Below are positions 46,506 to 56,204 of a DNA stretch of 64,000 nt, one piece after another; position 1 is the first letter of the stretch, and the number at the start of each line of letters is the position of its first letter. The stretch spans positions 124,001-188,000 of the forward strand of contig NZ_QYRN01000005.1 in NCBI RefSeq assembly GCF_003583935.1, read 5' to 3'. The notes under the pieces were generated by a model. That model saw only the letters and a program-made list of their open reading frames with translations, did not search any database and was not told the origin of the DNA. The stretch comes from Aureimonas flava (GTDB taxonomy: Bacteria; Pseudomonadota; Alphaproteobacteria; Rhizobiales; Rhizobiaceae). The position numbers and the translations under genes were made by a program.

Positions 46506-46946
46506 TCAGGCGGGGTCGGCGATGTTGAGCGCGTCGCGGATCGTCATGAGCTGGCTGCGAAGCTCGGCGAGTTCCGCGGAGTTGGCGCCGGTCGCGGAGC
46601 GGGCCGCCGCGGGGATCGGGCAGGCATCCTCGCGCAGCGAGCGGCCCAGCGGCGTCAGCGTGACCTCCACCACGCGCTCGTCGCGCGACGAGCGGTTGCG
46701 GCTGACATAGCCCGCCGTTTCCAGCCGCTTGAGCAGCGGCGTCAGCGTGCTGGAATCCAGCATCAGCCGTTCCCCGATGCTTCCCACGGTCTGCGGCTCC
46801 TCTTCCCACAGCACCATCATCACGAGGTACTGCGGATAGGTGAGGCCCAGCCGGTCGAGCTTGGGCTTGTAGTAGCGGGTGAAGGCGTGGGTGGCGGAAT
46901 ACACGGCGAAGCAGAGCTGTTCGTCGAGGAGAAGGTCCTTGCTCAT
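46506..46946 (-). CDS. MarR-family regulator, OhrR-like
   Basis: 146 residues. Winged helix with [16 protein letters not shown] and [13 protein letters not shown] as recognition helix, and [16 protein letters not shown] as wing. A single N-terminal Cys12 sits in LCFAVYSA, the same context as the peroxide-sensing Cys of OhrR, so organic hydroperoxide or hypochlorite sensing is expected. No ohr gene is nearby; it is divergent from the ketoglutarate-semialdehyde dehydrogenase and upstream of the polyol dehydrogenase. ATG 46946 is chosen; the longer frame upstream is Arg-rich. Confidence 0.88.
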   Translation of the reverse strand: MSKDLLLDEQLCFAVYSATHAFTRYYKPKLDRLGLTYPQYLVMMVLWEEEPQTVGSIGERLMLDSSTLTPLLKRLETAGYVSRNRSSRDERVVEVTLTPLGRSLREDACPIPAAARSATGANSAELAELRSQLMTIRDALNIADPA

Positions 46947-47200
46947 CGGGATGCCGCCGCCGTGTCGTGCCGTTGTCCGTCCGTCTCCCATGCCGCAATG
47001 CGGACGGGGGCGCAACCGCGAGACGTCTGTCCCCACACGCCGCAGGACACGGTTCGAGCCGATTTCGCTCCGATACGGGTATTTGTCCGAGGAAACGTCG
47101 CCGATCGGCATCACCCCGGTTCCCTCCGCGGTCCCGAGCCTATAATCGGAGCGCGAGGCGGCGGGCACGCCGCGCCGGTCGCAACACGACGGAGAATCCC

Positions 47201-48784
47201 ATGACCATCCAAGGCGAGCAGATCATCGGCCAAGCCATCTCCAAGGGAGGGCAGGGCACGGTCCACGCAATCGAGGCGGCGACGGGCACCCGGATGGAGC
47301 CGGCCTTCGGCGGCGCGGACAAGGCCGATCTCGACCGGGCCTGCGCCCTGGCCGAGGCCGCGTTCGACGCCTATCGCGAGACCAGCCTGGAGGCGCGGGC
47401 GCGCTTCCTGGAGACGATCGCCGACGAGATCCTGGCGCTGGGCGACGCGCTCGTGGAACGCTGCATGGCCGAGAGCGGCCTGCCGCGTGGGCGGATCGAG
47501 GGCGAACGGGGCCGCACCATGGGCCAGCTTCGCCTGTTCGCCGGGGTGCTGCGCGACGGCGGCTATCTCGACGCGCGCATCGACCCGGCCATGCCCGACC
47601 GCCAGCCGATGCCCCGGCCGGACCTGCGGCTGCGCAACGTGCCGCTCGGCCCCGTCGCGGTGTTCGGCGCCTCCAACTTTCCGCTGGCCTTCTCGGTGGC
47701 CGGCGGCGACACGGCCTCGGCGCTGGCCGCCGGCTGCCCGGTCGTGGTGAAGGCCCATTCGGCCCATCCCGGCACCTCCGAGCTGGTCGGACGCGCCGTG
47801 CATGCGGCGGTGGGCAAGTGCGGCATGCCGGAGGGCACGTTCTCGCTGATCTTCGCGGCCGAGCGCGCCATCGGCGAAGGCCTCGTGGCCGATCCCCGCA
47901 TCAAGGCGGTCGGCTTCACCGGCTCGCGCACGGGCGGCACGGCGCTGATGCGGATCGCGGCGAACCGACCCGAGCCGATCCCGGTCTATGCCGAGATGAG
48001 CTCGATCAACCCGGTGCTCCTCTTCCCCGGCGCTCTCGCGGAGCGCGGCGCGGCGATCGGCAAGGCCTTCGTCGGCTCGCTGACGCTGGGCGCCGGCCAG
48101 TTCTGCACCAATCCGGGCCTCGTGGTCGCGATCGAGGGCGAGGGGCTCGACGCCTTCCTGAAGGGCGCCGAGGAGGCGCTCGTCGCCGCGCCCGCCGCCG
48201 TGATGCTGACGCCGGGCATCTGCTCGGCCTATGCCAAGGGCGTCGGCGCGGTCGAAGGCCATGCCTCGGTGTCGGTGGTCGCCAAGGGGCAGGCCGGCGA
48301 AACCCTGCGCGGGCAGGCCGCCCTGTTCCGCGTCTCGGCCGCCGACTTCGTCGGGTCCGCCGAGCTCCAGGAGGAGATGTTCGGGTCGGCCTCGATCGTC
48401 GTGGTCTGCCGGGACGCCGGCGAGATGACCCAGGTGGTCTCGGCGCTGGAAGGACAGCTCACCGCCGCGATCCACATCGCGCAGGCCGACCACGAGGCCG
48501 CGCGCGCCGTGCTGCCTCTGCTCGAGCGCAAGGCCGGCCGCATCCTGGTGAACGGCTTCGGCACCGGCGTCGAGGTGGCGCACGCCATGGTCCACGGCGG
48601 TCCCTATCCGTCCACGGCGGACGGGCGCTCCACCTCGGTCGGCTCCAAGGCGATCGAGCGTTTCCTGCGCCCGGTCTGCTACCAGGACCTGCCGGACGGG
48701 CTCCTGCCCGACGCCCTGAAGGACGCCAACCCGCTCGGCCTGTGGCGCCGGATGGACGGCACGATGACCGCGCCGAAGGCGTAA
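47201..48784 (+). CDS. Alpha-ketoglutarate semialdehyde dehydrogenase (NADP+), ALDH family
   Basis: 527 residues. Aldehyde dehydrogenase with the catalytic Cys in [12 protein letters not shown] and the Glu in [10 protein letters not shown]. The sequence ([31 protein letters not shown]) is that of the 2,5-dioxovalerate dehydrogenase subfamily, which makes 2-oxoglutarate in L-arabinose, D-galactarate and hydroxyproline breakdown. GGAGA before ATG 47201 is clear. None of the dehydratases of these pathways is in the window, so the feeding pathway is open. Converges with the LysR gene. Confidence 0.93.
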   Translation: MTIQGEQIIGQAISKGGQGTVHAIEAATGTRMEPAFGGADKADLDRACALAEAAFDAYRETSLEARARFLETIADEILALGDALVERCMAESGLPRGRIEGERGRTMGQLRLFAGVLRDGGYLDARIDPAMPDRQPMPRPDLRLRNVPLGPVAVFGASNFPLAFSVAGGDTASALAAGCPVVVKAHSAHPGTSELVGRAVHAAVGKCGMPEGTFSLIFAAERAIGEGLVADPRIKAVGFTGSRTGGTALMRIAANRPEPIPVYAEMSSINPVLLFPGALAERGAAIGKAFVGSLTLGAGQFCTNPGLVVAIEGEGLDAFLKGAEEALVAAPAAVMLTPGICSAYAKGVGAVEGHASVSVVAKGQAGETLRGQAALFRVSAADFVGSAELQEEMFGSASIVVVCRDAGEMTQVVSALEGQLTAAIHIAQADHEAARAVLPLLERKAGRILVNGFGTGVEVAHAMVHGGPYPSTADGRSTSVGSKAIERFLRPVCYQDLPDGLLPDALKDANPLGLWRRMDGTMTAPKA

Positions 48785-48802
48785 GGCGAGACGCCGGGAG
48801 AG

Positions 48803-48820
48803 GGCCGCCCCGGGGCGGCC
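48803..48820. terminator. Palindromic hairpin between convergent ALDH and LysR genes
   Basis: GGCCGCCCC/GGGGCGGCC, an 18-bp perfect palindrome in a 40-bp gap between two stops. Followed by GTCTT on the plus strand. Likely a shared terminator with a weak U-run. Confidence 0.5.
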
Positions 48821-48824
48821 GTCT

Positions 48825-49736
48825 TCACGACAGGAGCGGCGCGCCGGCGAAGGTGTCGGCGGCTGCGCGCGCGGTGTCGCGGATGAAGTCCGACAGGAGG
48901 CGGATGCGCGGCGCGCCCACGAGGTCGTCGTGGCAGATCAGCCAGTAGTCGCGCTCGATATGCACCTCGCGCGGCAGGATCGGCAGGAGGTCGGCATGCC
49001 GGCTGGCGATGAAGTAGGGCAGGACGCCGAGCCCCAGGCCCTGCCGCGTGGCGGCGAGCTGCGCGTGGATGCTGGAGCTCTGGTAGCTCGCCCGCTTGCC
49101 CGGCAGGATCTCGCGCAGGTAGTCGAGCCCCGGCGTGAAGATCATGTCCTCGATGTAGCCGATCACCGGATGGGCGGCGAGCGCGCCGGCTTCCGCGATC
49201 GGCCCGGCGCCCTCCAGGTAGGCGCGCGAGGCGTAGACGAACAGTCGATAGGGTACGATGCGCTCGCGCCGGTAGGGCCCGCTCGACGGCGAATGCAGCG
49301 CCACCGACAGGTCCGCCTCGCGCCGCGACAGGGAGACGATCTGCTGGATCGGCACGAGCTCGATCGACAGGGCGGGGTGGACGCGCGCCAGGACCGGCAG
49401 GCGGTCGGCCAGGAAGAAGTTGCCGAATCCCTCCGGCGTCGCGAGCCGCACGGTGCCGCGCGGGGTCGCCGGGCCCTCGGTGGCCGCCTCGGCGAACACC
49501 GCCGCGTCGCGCTCGATGGCGCCCGCCCGCTCCACCAGCCGCTCGCCCAGCGCCGTCAGCATGTAGCCGCGCGGCGAGCGCTCGAACAGGCGGACCCCGA
49601 GATCCTTCTCCAGCCGGTCGAGCCGGCGCGACACGGTGACGTGGTTGGTGCGCAGGAGGCGTGCGGCGGCGGACAACTGTCCCGTGCGCGCGACGGCCAG
49701 GAAGTGCTGCAGGTCGTCCCAGGAAAATCCGCTCAC
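48825..49736 (-). CDS. LysR-family regulator
   Basis: 303 residues. N-terminal helix-turn-helix (about 5-62: LQHFLAVARTGQLSAAARLL, HVTVSRRLDRLEKDLG) and a substrate-binding regulatory domain (about 90-295). Start GTG 49736 with GAGGGA seven bases upstream. It lies divergent to the ABC importer/GMC operon, the standard layout for a LysR activator of the neighbouring genes. The inducer is unknown. Confidence 0.9.
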   Translation of the reverse strand: MSGFSWDDLQHFLAVARTGQLSAAARLLRTNHVTVSRRLDRLEKDLGVRLFERSPRGYMLTALGERLVERAGAIERDAAVFAEAATEGPATPRGTVRLATPEGFGNFFLADRLPVLARVHPALSIELVPIQQIVSLSRREADLSVALHSPSSGPYRRERIVPYRLFVYASRAYLEGAGPIAEAGALAAHPVIGYIEDMIFTPGLDYLREILPGKRASYQSSSIHAQLAATRQGLGLGVLPYFIASRHADLLPILPREVHIERDYWLICHDDLVGAPRIRLLSDFIRDTARAAADTFAGAPLLS

Positions 49737-49770
49737 GCACCGTCCCTCGTCTGTTCCTTTTCGTACAGAA

Positions 49771-49784
49771 CATTTTCGGAAATG
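49771..49784. promoter_or_regulatory. Candidate LysR operator
   Basis: CATTTTCGGAAATG, with five-base arms around TCGG, in the AT-rich patch between the divergent LysR and ABC genes. Just beside it TGTTC (49752-49756) and GAACA (49768-49772) are also inverted, and GAACATT occurs twice (49768, 49784 region). Symmetric sites in this position fit LysR binding. Confidence 0.45.
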
Positions 49785-49992
49785 AACATTCATAAGCATC
49801 TCGGCCGGTGCTAGCCTTCCCGGATCGGCAGCACGACGGGGCGGGAGGTCCCGGTGCTGCGGGCGAACGGCTCGAACCCGCGCGACTTGCGAAGACGCGG
49901 GGCGGGTCATGGGAGGTTGCGCGACGGAGCCGCGGGCTCCGCCCGTCCGCGCGCCGTCTCCCGGGCTTCGCCGCCAACCGGGAGGACCATGG

Positions 49993-51201
49993 ATGACCCG
50001 TATCGCCGCGCTTTCGACGCTTCTTCTCGCCGCCACCGCCCTGCCGGCCGCCGCCCAGGTGTCCGACGGCAAGGTCAAGATCGGCATCCTCAACGACCAG
50101 TCCGGCGTCTATGCCGACTTCGGCGGCCGCTGGAGCTTCGAGGCGGCCAAGATGGCGGTGGAGGACTACGGCGGCAAGGTGCTGGACGCGCCGATCGAGG
50201 TCGTCACCGCCGACCACCAGAACAAGCCGGACGTCGCCTCCAACATCGCCCGCCAGTGGTACGACACCGAGCAGGTCGATTCCATCATGGAGCTGACGAC
50301 CTCCTCGGTCGCGCTCGCGGTGCAAGGCCTCTCGCGCGAGAAGAAGAAGGTCACGATCACCACCGGCGCCGCCACCGCGGAACTGACCGGCAAGCAGTGC
50401 AGCCCCTACGGTTTCCACTGGGCCTACGACACCCATGCGCTGGCCGTGGGCACCGGCGGCGCGCTGGTGAAGCAGGGCGGCGACACCTGGTTCTTCCTCA
50501 CCGCCGACTACGCCTTCGGCTATTCGCTGGAGGAGCAGACCTCCAACTTCGTCAAGGAGAACGGCGGCCAGGTGCTCGGCTCGGTGCGCCACCCGCTCTC
50601 CACCACCGACTACTCGTCCTTTCTGCTCCAGGCGCAGTCCTCCGGGGCCAAGGTCATCGGCCTCGCCAATGCCGGGCTCGACACGGCCAACGCGGTGAAG
50701 CAGGCGGCCGAGTTCGGCATCGTGCAGGGCGGCCAGCGCCTCGCCGCGCTGCTGTTCACGCTCTCCGAGGTGCACGGCCTCGGTCTCGAGGCGGCGCAGG
50801 GGCTGTCTCTGACGGAAGGCTTCTACTGGGACCGCGACGACGACTCGCGCGCCTTCTCGCAGCGCTTCTTCGAGCGCACCCAGCGCATGCCCAACATGAT
50901 CCAGGCCGGCACCTACTCGGCGGTCATGCAGTACCTCAAGGCCATCGAGAAGGCCGGCACCGACGAGACCGAGGCCGTTTCGAAGGCGCTGCACGAGATG
51001 CCGGTCGAGGACGTCTTCGCGCGCGGCGGCAAGGTCGGCGCCAACGGCCGCATGATCTACGACATGTACCTCATGGAGGTGAAGACGCCGGCCGAGAGCA
51101 CCAAGCCCTGGGACTACTACAAGGTGCTCGCCACCGTGCCGGGCGACCAGGCCTATATCGACCCCGCCCAGAGCGGCTGTCCGCTGGTGGGCGCGCAGTA
51201 A
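49993..51201 (+). CDS. Branched-chain-type ABC transporter substrate-binding protein
   Basis: 402 residues. Signal peptide 1-21 (LPAAAQ), then a Peripla_BP_6 (LivJ-like) fold: KIGILNDQSGVYADFGG near the start, then TTGAATAELTGKQC with one Cys and a late Cys at SGCPL that may pair with it. GGAGG is eight bases before the ATG. It opens the operon that ends with a GMC oxidoreductase. The ligand is not known, but this family covers amino acids, urea, amides and aromatic or alcohol compounds. Confidence 0.92.
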   Translation: MTRIAALSTLLLAATALPAAAQVSDGKVKIGILNDQSGVYADFGGRWSFEAAKMAVEDYGGKVLDAPIEVVTADHQNKPDVASNIARQWYDTEQVDSIMELTTSSVALAVQGLSREKKKVTITTGAATAELTGKQCSPYGFHWAYDTHALAVGTGGALVKQGGDTWFFLTADYAFGYSLEEQTSNFVKENGGQVLGSVRHPLSTTDYSSFLLQAQSSGAKVIGLANAGLDTANAVKQAAEFGIVQGGQRLAALLFTLSEVHGLGLEAAQGLSLTEGFYWDRDDDSRAFSQRFFERTQRMPNMIQAGTYSAVMQYLKAIEKAGTDETEAVSKALHEMPVEDVFARGGKVGANGRMIYDMYLMEVKTPAESTKPWDYYKVLATVPGDQAYIDPAQSGCPLVGAQ

Positions 51202-51214
51202 AGGGGCGCGAGCG

Positions 51215-52013
51215 ATGGCGGGCGCAGCGCAGCGCATCGACCGGGCGGGGGCTCTCCCCGCCGCCGGCGGCGGAGAGATCGTCCTCGCCTGTCGCGGCCT
51301 GCGGCGGGATTTCGGCGGTTTCACCGCCGTCAAGGACGTCGATCTCGACGTGCGCCACGGCGAGGTCCATGCCCTGATCGGGCCGAACGGGGCGGGCAAG
51401 ACCACGGTCTTCAACCTCCTGACCAAGTTCCTCCAGCCGACGGCGGGCACCATCACCCTGATGGGCGCCGACATCACCCGGACCTCGCCCTCCCGCGTCG
51501 CGCGGATGGGGCTGGTGCGCTCGTTCCAGATCTCGGCCACCTTCCCGCACATGAGCGTCCTGGAGAACGTGCGCGTCGCGCTCCAGCGCCCGGCCGGCCT
51601 CGCCACGCAATTCTGGCGCAGCCTGTCGGCGCTGGAACAGTTGGACGGGCGCGCCATGGAACTTCTGCGCGAGGTCGGGCTCGACGACGCGCGCGATCTC
51701 CAGGCGGCCGACCTGTCCTACGGGCGCAAGCGCGTCCTGGAACTCGCCACCACGCTGGCGCTGGACCCCAAGGTCCTGCTGCTCGACGAGCCGATGGCGG
51801 GCATGGGGCACGAGGACGTGGGCACCGTGGCGGCGATCATCCGGAGCGTCGCGCGGACGCGGGCCGTGCTCATGGTGGAACACAACCTCAAGGTCGTCGC
51901 CGACCTCTGCCACCGCGTCACCGTGCTCCAGCGCGGCGAGATCCTGGCGGCCGGCGACTATGCCGCCGTGTCGACCGACGAGCGCGTCCGCACCGCCTAC
52001 ATGGGGACCGATC

Positions 52014-52021
<8 letters not shown>
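51215..52021 (+). CDS. LivG-type ABC ATPase
   Basis: 268 residues. Walker A GPNGAGKTT, signature LSYGRKRVLELA (LSYG replaces LSGG, common in LivG), Walker B LLLDEPMAGMG and an H-loop in MVEHNL. A Gly/Ala leader of about 22 residues precedes the domain. Partner of the LivF-type ATPase, which overlaps its end by eight bases. Confidence 0.93.
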
Positions 52022-52718
<697 letters not shown>

Positions 52719-52723
52719 TCGCG

Positions 52724-53611
52724 ATGACCATGGTGTTCGGCATCCCCATCCAGGCGCTGCTCGGCCAGCTCCTGGTCGGTCTCATCAACGGGTCGTTCTA
52801 CGCGATGCTCTCGCTCGGGCTCGCGATCATCTTCGGGCTCCTGCGCATCATCAACTTCGCGCATGGCGCGCAGTACATGCTGGGCGCCTTCGTGGGCTAC
52901 CTCCTGCTGACTCATCTCGGCATCGGCTTCTGGTTCTCGCTGCTGCTGGCGCCGCTCGTGGTTGGCCTCGTCGGCGTCCTCGTGGAGCGGGCGGCCCTGT
53001 CGCGGCTCTACGACCTCGATCCGCTCTACGGCCTGCTCTTCACCTTCGGCCTCGCGCTGGTGATCGAGGGGCTGTTCCGCTACCAGTTCGGCGCCTCGGG
53101 CCAGCCCTACGCACCGCCCGCGCAGCTTGCCGGCGGCACCAATCTCGGCTTCATGTTCCTGCCGAACTACCGCGCCTTCATCGTGGTGGCCTCGCTGGTG
53201 GTCTGCATCGGCACCTGGGCGCTGATCGAGCGCACGCGGCTCGGCGCGACCCTGCGCGCGGCCACCGAGAACCCGGTCATGGTGCGCGCCTTCGGCATCA
53301 ACGTGCCGCTGCTCCTCACCTTCACCTACGGCCTCGGCTCGGCGCTGGCGGGCCTTGCGGGCATCCTGGCCGCGCCGGTCTACCAGGTGTCGCCGCTGAT
53401 GGGCTCCAACATCATCATCGTGGTGTTCGCCGTGGTGGTGGTCGGCGGCATGGGCTCGATCGGCGGCGCCATCCTGACCGGCTACATGCTCGGGCTCTTC
53501 GAGGGCCTGACCAAGGTGTTCTATCCGGAGGCGTCCAACATCGTGATCTTCGTGATCATGGCCGTGGTGCTGCTGCTGCGCCCGGCCGGACTGTTCGGGA
53601 GGGCGGCCTGA
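52724..53611 (+). CDS. LivH-type ABC permease
   Basis: 295 residues, about eight membrane helices. Family marks GLLRIINFAHGAQYMLGAF and the coupling-helix region NPVMVRAFGINV, then VVVGGMGSIGGAI. Starts six bases after the LivF stop, and its stop lies just before LivM. Forms the heterodimeric channel with LivM. Confidence 0.93.
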   Translation: MTMVFGIPIQALLGQLLVGLINGSFYAMLSLGLAIIFGLLRIINFAHGAQYMLGAFVGYLLLTHLGIGFWFSLLLAPLVVGLVGVLVERAALSRLYDLDPLYGLLFTFGLALVIEGLFRYQFGASGQPYAPPAQLAGGTNLGFMFLPNYRAFIVVASLVVCIGTWALIERTRLGATLRAATENPVMVRAFGINVPLLLTFTYGLGSALAGLAGILAAPVYQVSPLMGSNIIIVVFAVVVVGGMGSIGGAILTGYMLGLFEGLTKVFYPEASNIVIFVIMAVVLLLRPAGLFGRAA

Positions 53612-53612
53612 C

Positions 53613-54578
53613 ATGACGAACGCCACCATGACGCTGCCGCACGAGCGGCCGGCCGCCAGGGCCGCCGGGCTCGCGATCCTCGCCGTCGCGCTCGCCGCGC
53701 TCTGCCTCGCGCCCTTCCTGGTCTATCCGATCTTCCTGATGAAGGTCCTGTGCTTCGCGCTGTTCGCGGCGAGCTTCAACCTCCTCCTCGGCTACACCGG
53801 GCTCCTGTCCTTCGGCCACGCCGCCTTCTTCGGCGGCGCGTCCTACGTCACCGCCTACACGGTCAAGGTCTGGGGCCTGCCGCCCGAGCTGGGCCTTCTG
53901 GCGGGCGTCGCCGCCGCGGCGCTGCTCGGCCTCGCGATCGGCTTCCTGGCCATCCGCCGCCAGGGCATCTACTTCTCGATGATCACGCTCGCCCTGTCGC
54001 AGATGTTCTTCTTCTTCTGCCTGCAGGCGCCCTTCACCGGCGGCGAGGACGGGCTGCAGGGCGTGCCGCGAGGGTACGCGCTCGGCTTCGTCGACCTGTC
54101 GCGACCGCTCGCGATCTATTTCTTCGTGCTCGCCGTGGTGCTGATCGGGCTCTTCGCCATCTGGCGCATCGTCCATTCGCCCTTCGGCTCGATCCTCAAG
54201 TCGATCCGCGAGAACGAGACGCGCGCCACCTCGCTCGGGCTCTCGGTCGGCACCTACAAGCTGGCCGCCTTCGTGATGTCGGCGGGGCTCGCCGGGCTCG
54301 CCGGCGGCTTGAAGGCGCTGGTGTTCCAGTTCGCGACGCTTACCGACGTCGCCTGGCAGATGTCGGGCGAGGTCATCCTGATGACGCTGCTCGGCGGCAT
54401 CGGTACCATCGCCGGGCCGCTGGTCGGGGCGGCGCTGGTGGTGTCGCTCCAGAACTATCTGGCGACCTCTGCCTTCCCGGTCACGGTCGTCACCGGTCTG
54501 ACCTTCATGGTCTGCGTGCTCCTGTTCCGGCGCGGCATCGTGGGCGAGATCGCCCACCGCCTGCGGCGGCGCGGATAG
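53613..54578 (+). CDS. LivM-type ABC permease
   Basis: 321 residues, about nine membrane helices. Family marks LGYTGLLSFGHAAFFGG and the coupling helix SIRENETRATSLGLSVG, plus MTLLGGIGTIAGPLVGAA. The ATG overlaps the end of LivH. It completes the importer; the next gene, 11 bases on, is the oxidoreductase. Confidence 0.93.
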   Translation: MTNATMTLPHERPAARAAGLAILAVALAALCLAPFLVYPIFLMKVLCFALFAASFNLLLGYTGLLSFGHAAFFGGASYVTAYTVKVWGLPPELGLLAGVAAAALLGLAIGFLAIRRQGIYFSMITLALSQMFFFFCLQAPFTGGEDGLQGVPRGYALGFVDLSRPLAIYFFVLAVVLIGLFAIWRIVHSPFGSILKSIRENETRATSLGLSVGTYKLAAFVMSAGLAGLAGGLKALVFQFATLTDVAWQMSGEVILMTLLGGIGTIAGPLVGAALVVSLQNYLATSAFPVTVVTGLTFMVCVLLFRRGIVGEIAHRLRRRG

Positions 54579-54589
54579 GGGCGGCGGCG

Positions 54590-56200
54590 ATGGAGGGCGA
54601 GTTCGACTATGTCGTGGTCGGCGGCGGCACCGCGGGCTGCGTTCTCGCCAACCGTCTGTCGGCCGACCCAGCGCAGCGGGTGCTGCTGCTGGAGGCGGGC
54701 GGAAGCGACAACTACGCCTGGATCCACATCCCCGTCGGCTATCTCTACTGCATCGGCAACCCGCGCACCGACTGGTGCTTCCTGACCGACGCGGAGGAGG
54801 GCCTCAACGGGCGCGTCCTGGCCTATCCGCGCGGCAAGGTGCTGGGCGGCTGCTCCTCGATCAACGGCATGATCTACATGCGCGGCCAGGCGCGCGACTA
54901 CGACGGCTGGCGCCAGATGGGCTGCGAGGGCTGGGGCTGGGACGACGTCCTGCCGCTGTTCCGCCGCTCGGAGGACTGGTTCGGCGGGGCCGACGAGATG
55001 CACGGGGCGGGCGGCGAATGGCGCGTGGAGAGCGCGCGGCTCCACTGGAAGATCCTCGACGCCTTCCGCGAGGCCGCCGAACAGGCCGGCATTCCGCGCA
55101 CCGAGGACTTCAACCGCGGCGACAACGAGGGGTCCTCGTACTTCCGGGTCAACCAGCGGCGCGGGGTGCGTTGGAACGCGGTGAAGGCGTTTCTGAAACC
55201 CGTGCGCGGCCGGCCCAACCTCCATGTCGAGACGCATGCGCAGGTCCGGCGGCTGGTGGTGGAGGCCGGGCGCGTGACGGGCGTCGAGTTCGCCTCCGGC
55301 GCCGAGATCCGCCTCGCGCGCTGCCGGGGCGAGGTGGTGCTGAGCGCCGGGGCGATCGGCTCGCCGCACGTCCTGGAACTCTCCGGCATCGGGCGCGGCG
55401 AGGTCCTGGCGGATGCCGGCATCCCGGTCGTCCTCGAGCGCGCCCATGTCGGCGAGAACCTGCAGGACCATCTCCAGCTGCGTTGCGCCTACAAGGTGTC
55501 TGGCATCCCGACGCTCAACGAGCGCGCCTCCACCTTGCGCGGCAAGGCGGCGATCGCGCTGGAATACGCCCTGCGGCGCTCGGGGCCGATGTCCATGGCG
55601 CCGAGCCAGCTCGGCATCTTCACCCGGTCGGACCCCGCCTACGAGACGGCCAACCTCCAGTACCACGTTCAGCCGCTGAGCCTGGAACGGTTCGGCGAGT
55701 CGGTGCACCCGTTCCCGGCCTTCACGGCTAGCGTGTGCAACCTGCGGCCGACGAGCCGGGGCAGCGTCCACGCGCGCGCGCCCGACCATCGGCTTCAGCC
55801 GGCCATCCGGCCGAACTATCTCGCCACCGAGGATGACCGGCGCGTGGCGGCGGACGCGATCCGCCTGACCCGTCGCATCGCCGCCCAGCCGGCGCTGGCG
55901 CCCTTCCGGCCGGAGGAGTTCAAGCCGGGCGCCGCGTTCCAGTCGGAGGAAGAGTTGCGCGAGGCGGCGGGCGCCATCGGCACGACCATCTTCCATCCGG
56001 TGGGCACCTGCAGCATGGGCGCCGACGCCGCCTCCGTCGTGGATCCGCGCCTGCGGGTGCGGGGCGTCGCGGGCCTGCGCGTCGCCGATGCCTCGGTGAT
56101 GCCGGCGATCGTGTCGGGCAACACGAACTCGCCCACCGTGATGATCGCCGAGAAGGCGGCCGAGATGATGCGCGAGGACCGGCGCGCGGGCGCCGCCTGA
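54590..56200 (+). CDS. GMC-family FAD alcohol oxidoreductase
   Basis: 536 residues, choline-dehydrogenase-like. FAD-binding DYVVVGGGTAGCVLANRLSA at the start, signature 1 RGKVLGGCSSINGMIYMRG near residue 84, signature 2 GAIGSPHVLELSGIG near residue 250, catalytic HPVGTCSMG (His about 467) and the partner Asn in NTNSPTVM (Asn about 510). Oxidises a primary alcohol to the aldehyde. It sits at the end of an ABC importer operon, so it probably acts on the imported compound. Not betA-specific: no betaine genes are adjacent. Confidence 0.94.
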   Translation: MEGEFDYVVVGGGTAGCVLANRLSADPAQRVLLLEAGGSDNYAWIHIPVGYLYCIGNPRTDWCFLTDAEEGLNGRVLAYPRGKVLGGCSSINGMIYMRGQARDYDGWRQMGCEGWGWDDVLPLFRRSEDWFGGADEMHGAGGEWRVESARLHWKILDAFREAAEQAGIPRTEDFNRGDNEGSSYFRVNQRRGVRWNAVKAFLKPVRGRPNLHVETHAQVRRLVVEAGRVTGVEFASGAEIRLARCRGEVVLSAGAIGSPHVLELSGIGRGEVLADAGIPVVLERAHVGENLQDHLQLRCAYKVSGIPTLNERASTLRGKAAIALEYALRRSGPMSMAPSQLGIFTRSDPAYETANLQYHVQPLSLERFGESVHPFPAFTASVCNLRPTSRGSVHARAPDHRLQPAIRPNYLATEDDRRVAADAIRLTRRIAAQPALAPFRPEEFKPGAAFQSEEELREAAGAIGTTIFHPVGTCSMGADAASVVDPRLRVRGVAGLRVADASVMPAIVSGNTNSPTVMIAEKAAEMMREDRRAGAA

Positions 56201-56204
56201 GCGG

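Noticed and set aside
47073-47082. ATACGGGTAT palindrome between the MarR and ALDH genes
   Set aside because: Only four-base arms and unlike the known OhrR operator; too weak to call.
53750-56200. An apparent fusion of LivM and the GMC oxidoreductase
   Set aside because: The upstream part is an out-of-frame reading of LivM; the enzyme starts at ATG 54590 with a normal FAD-binding start.
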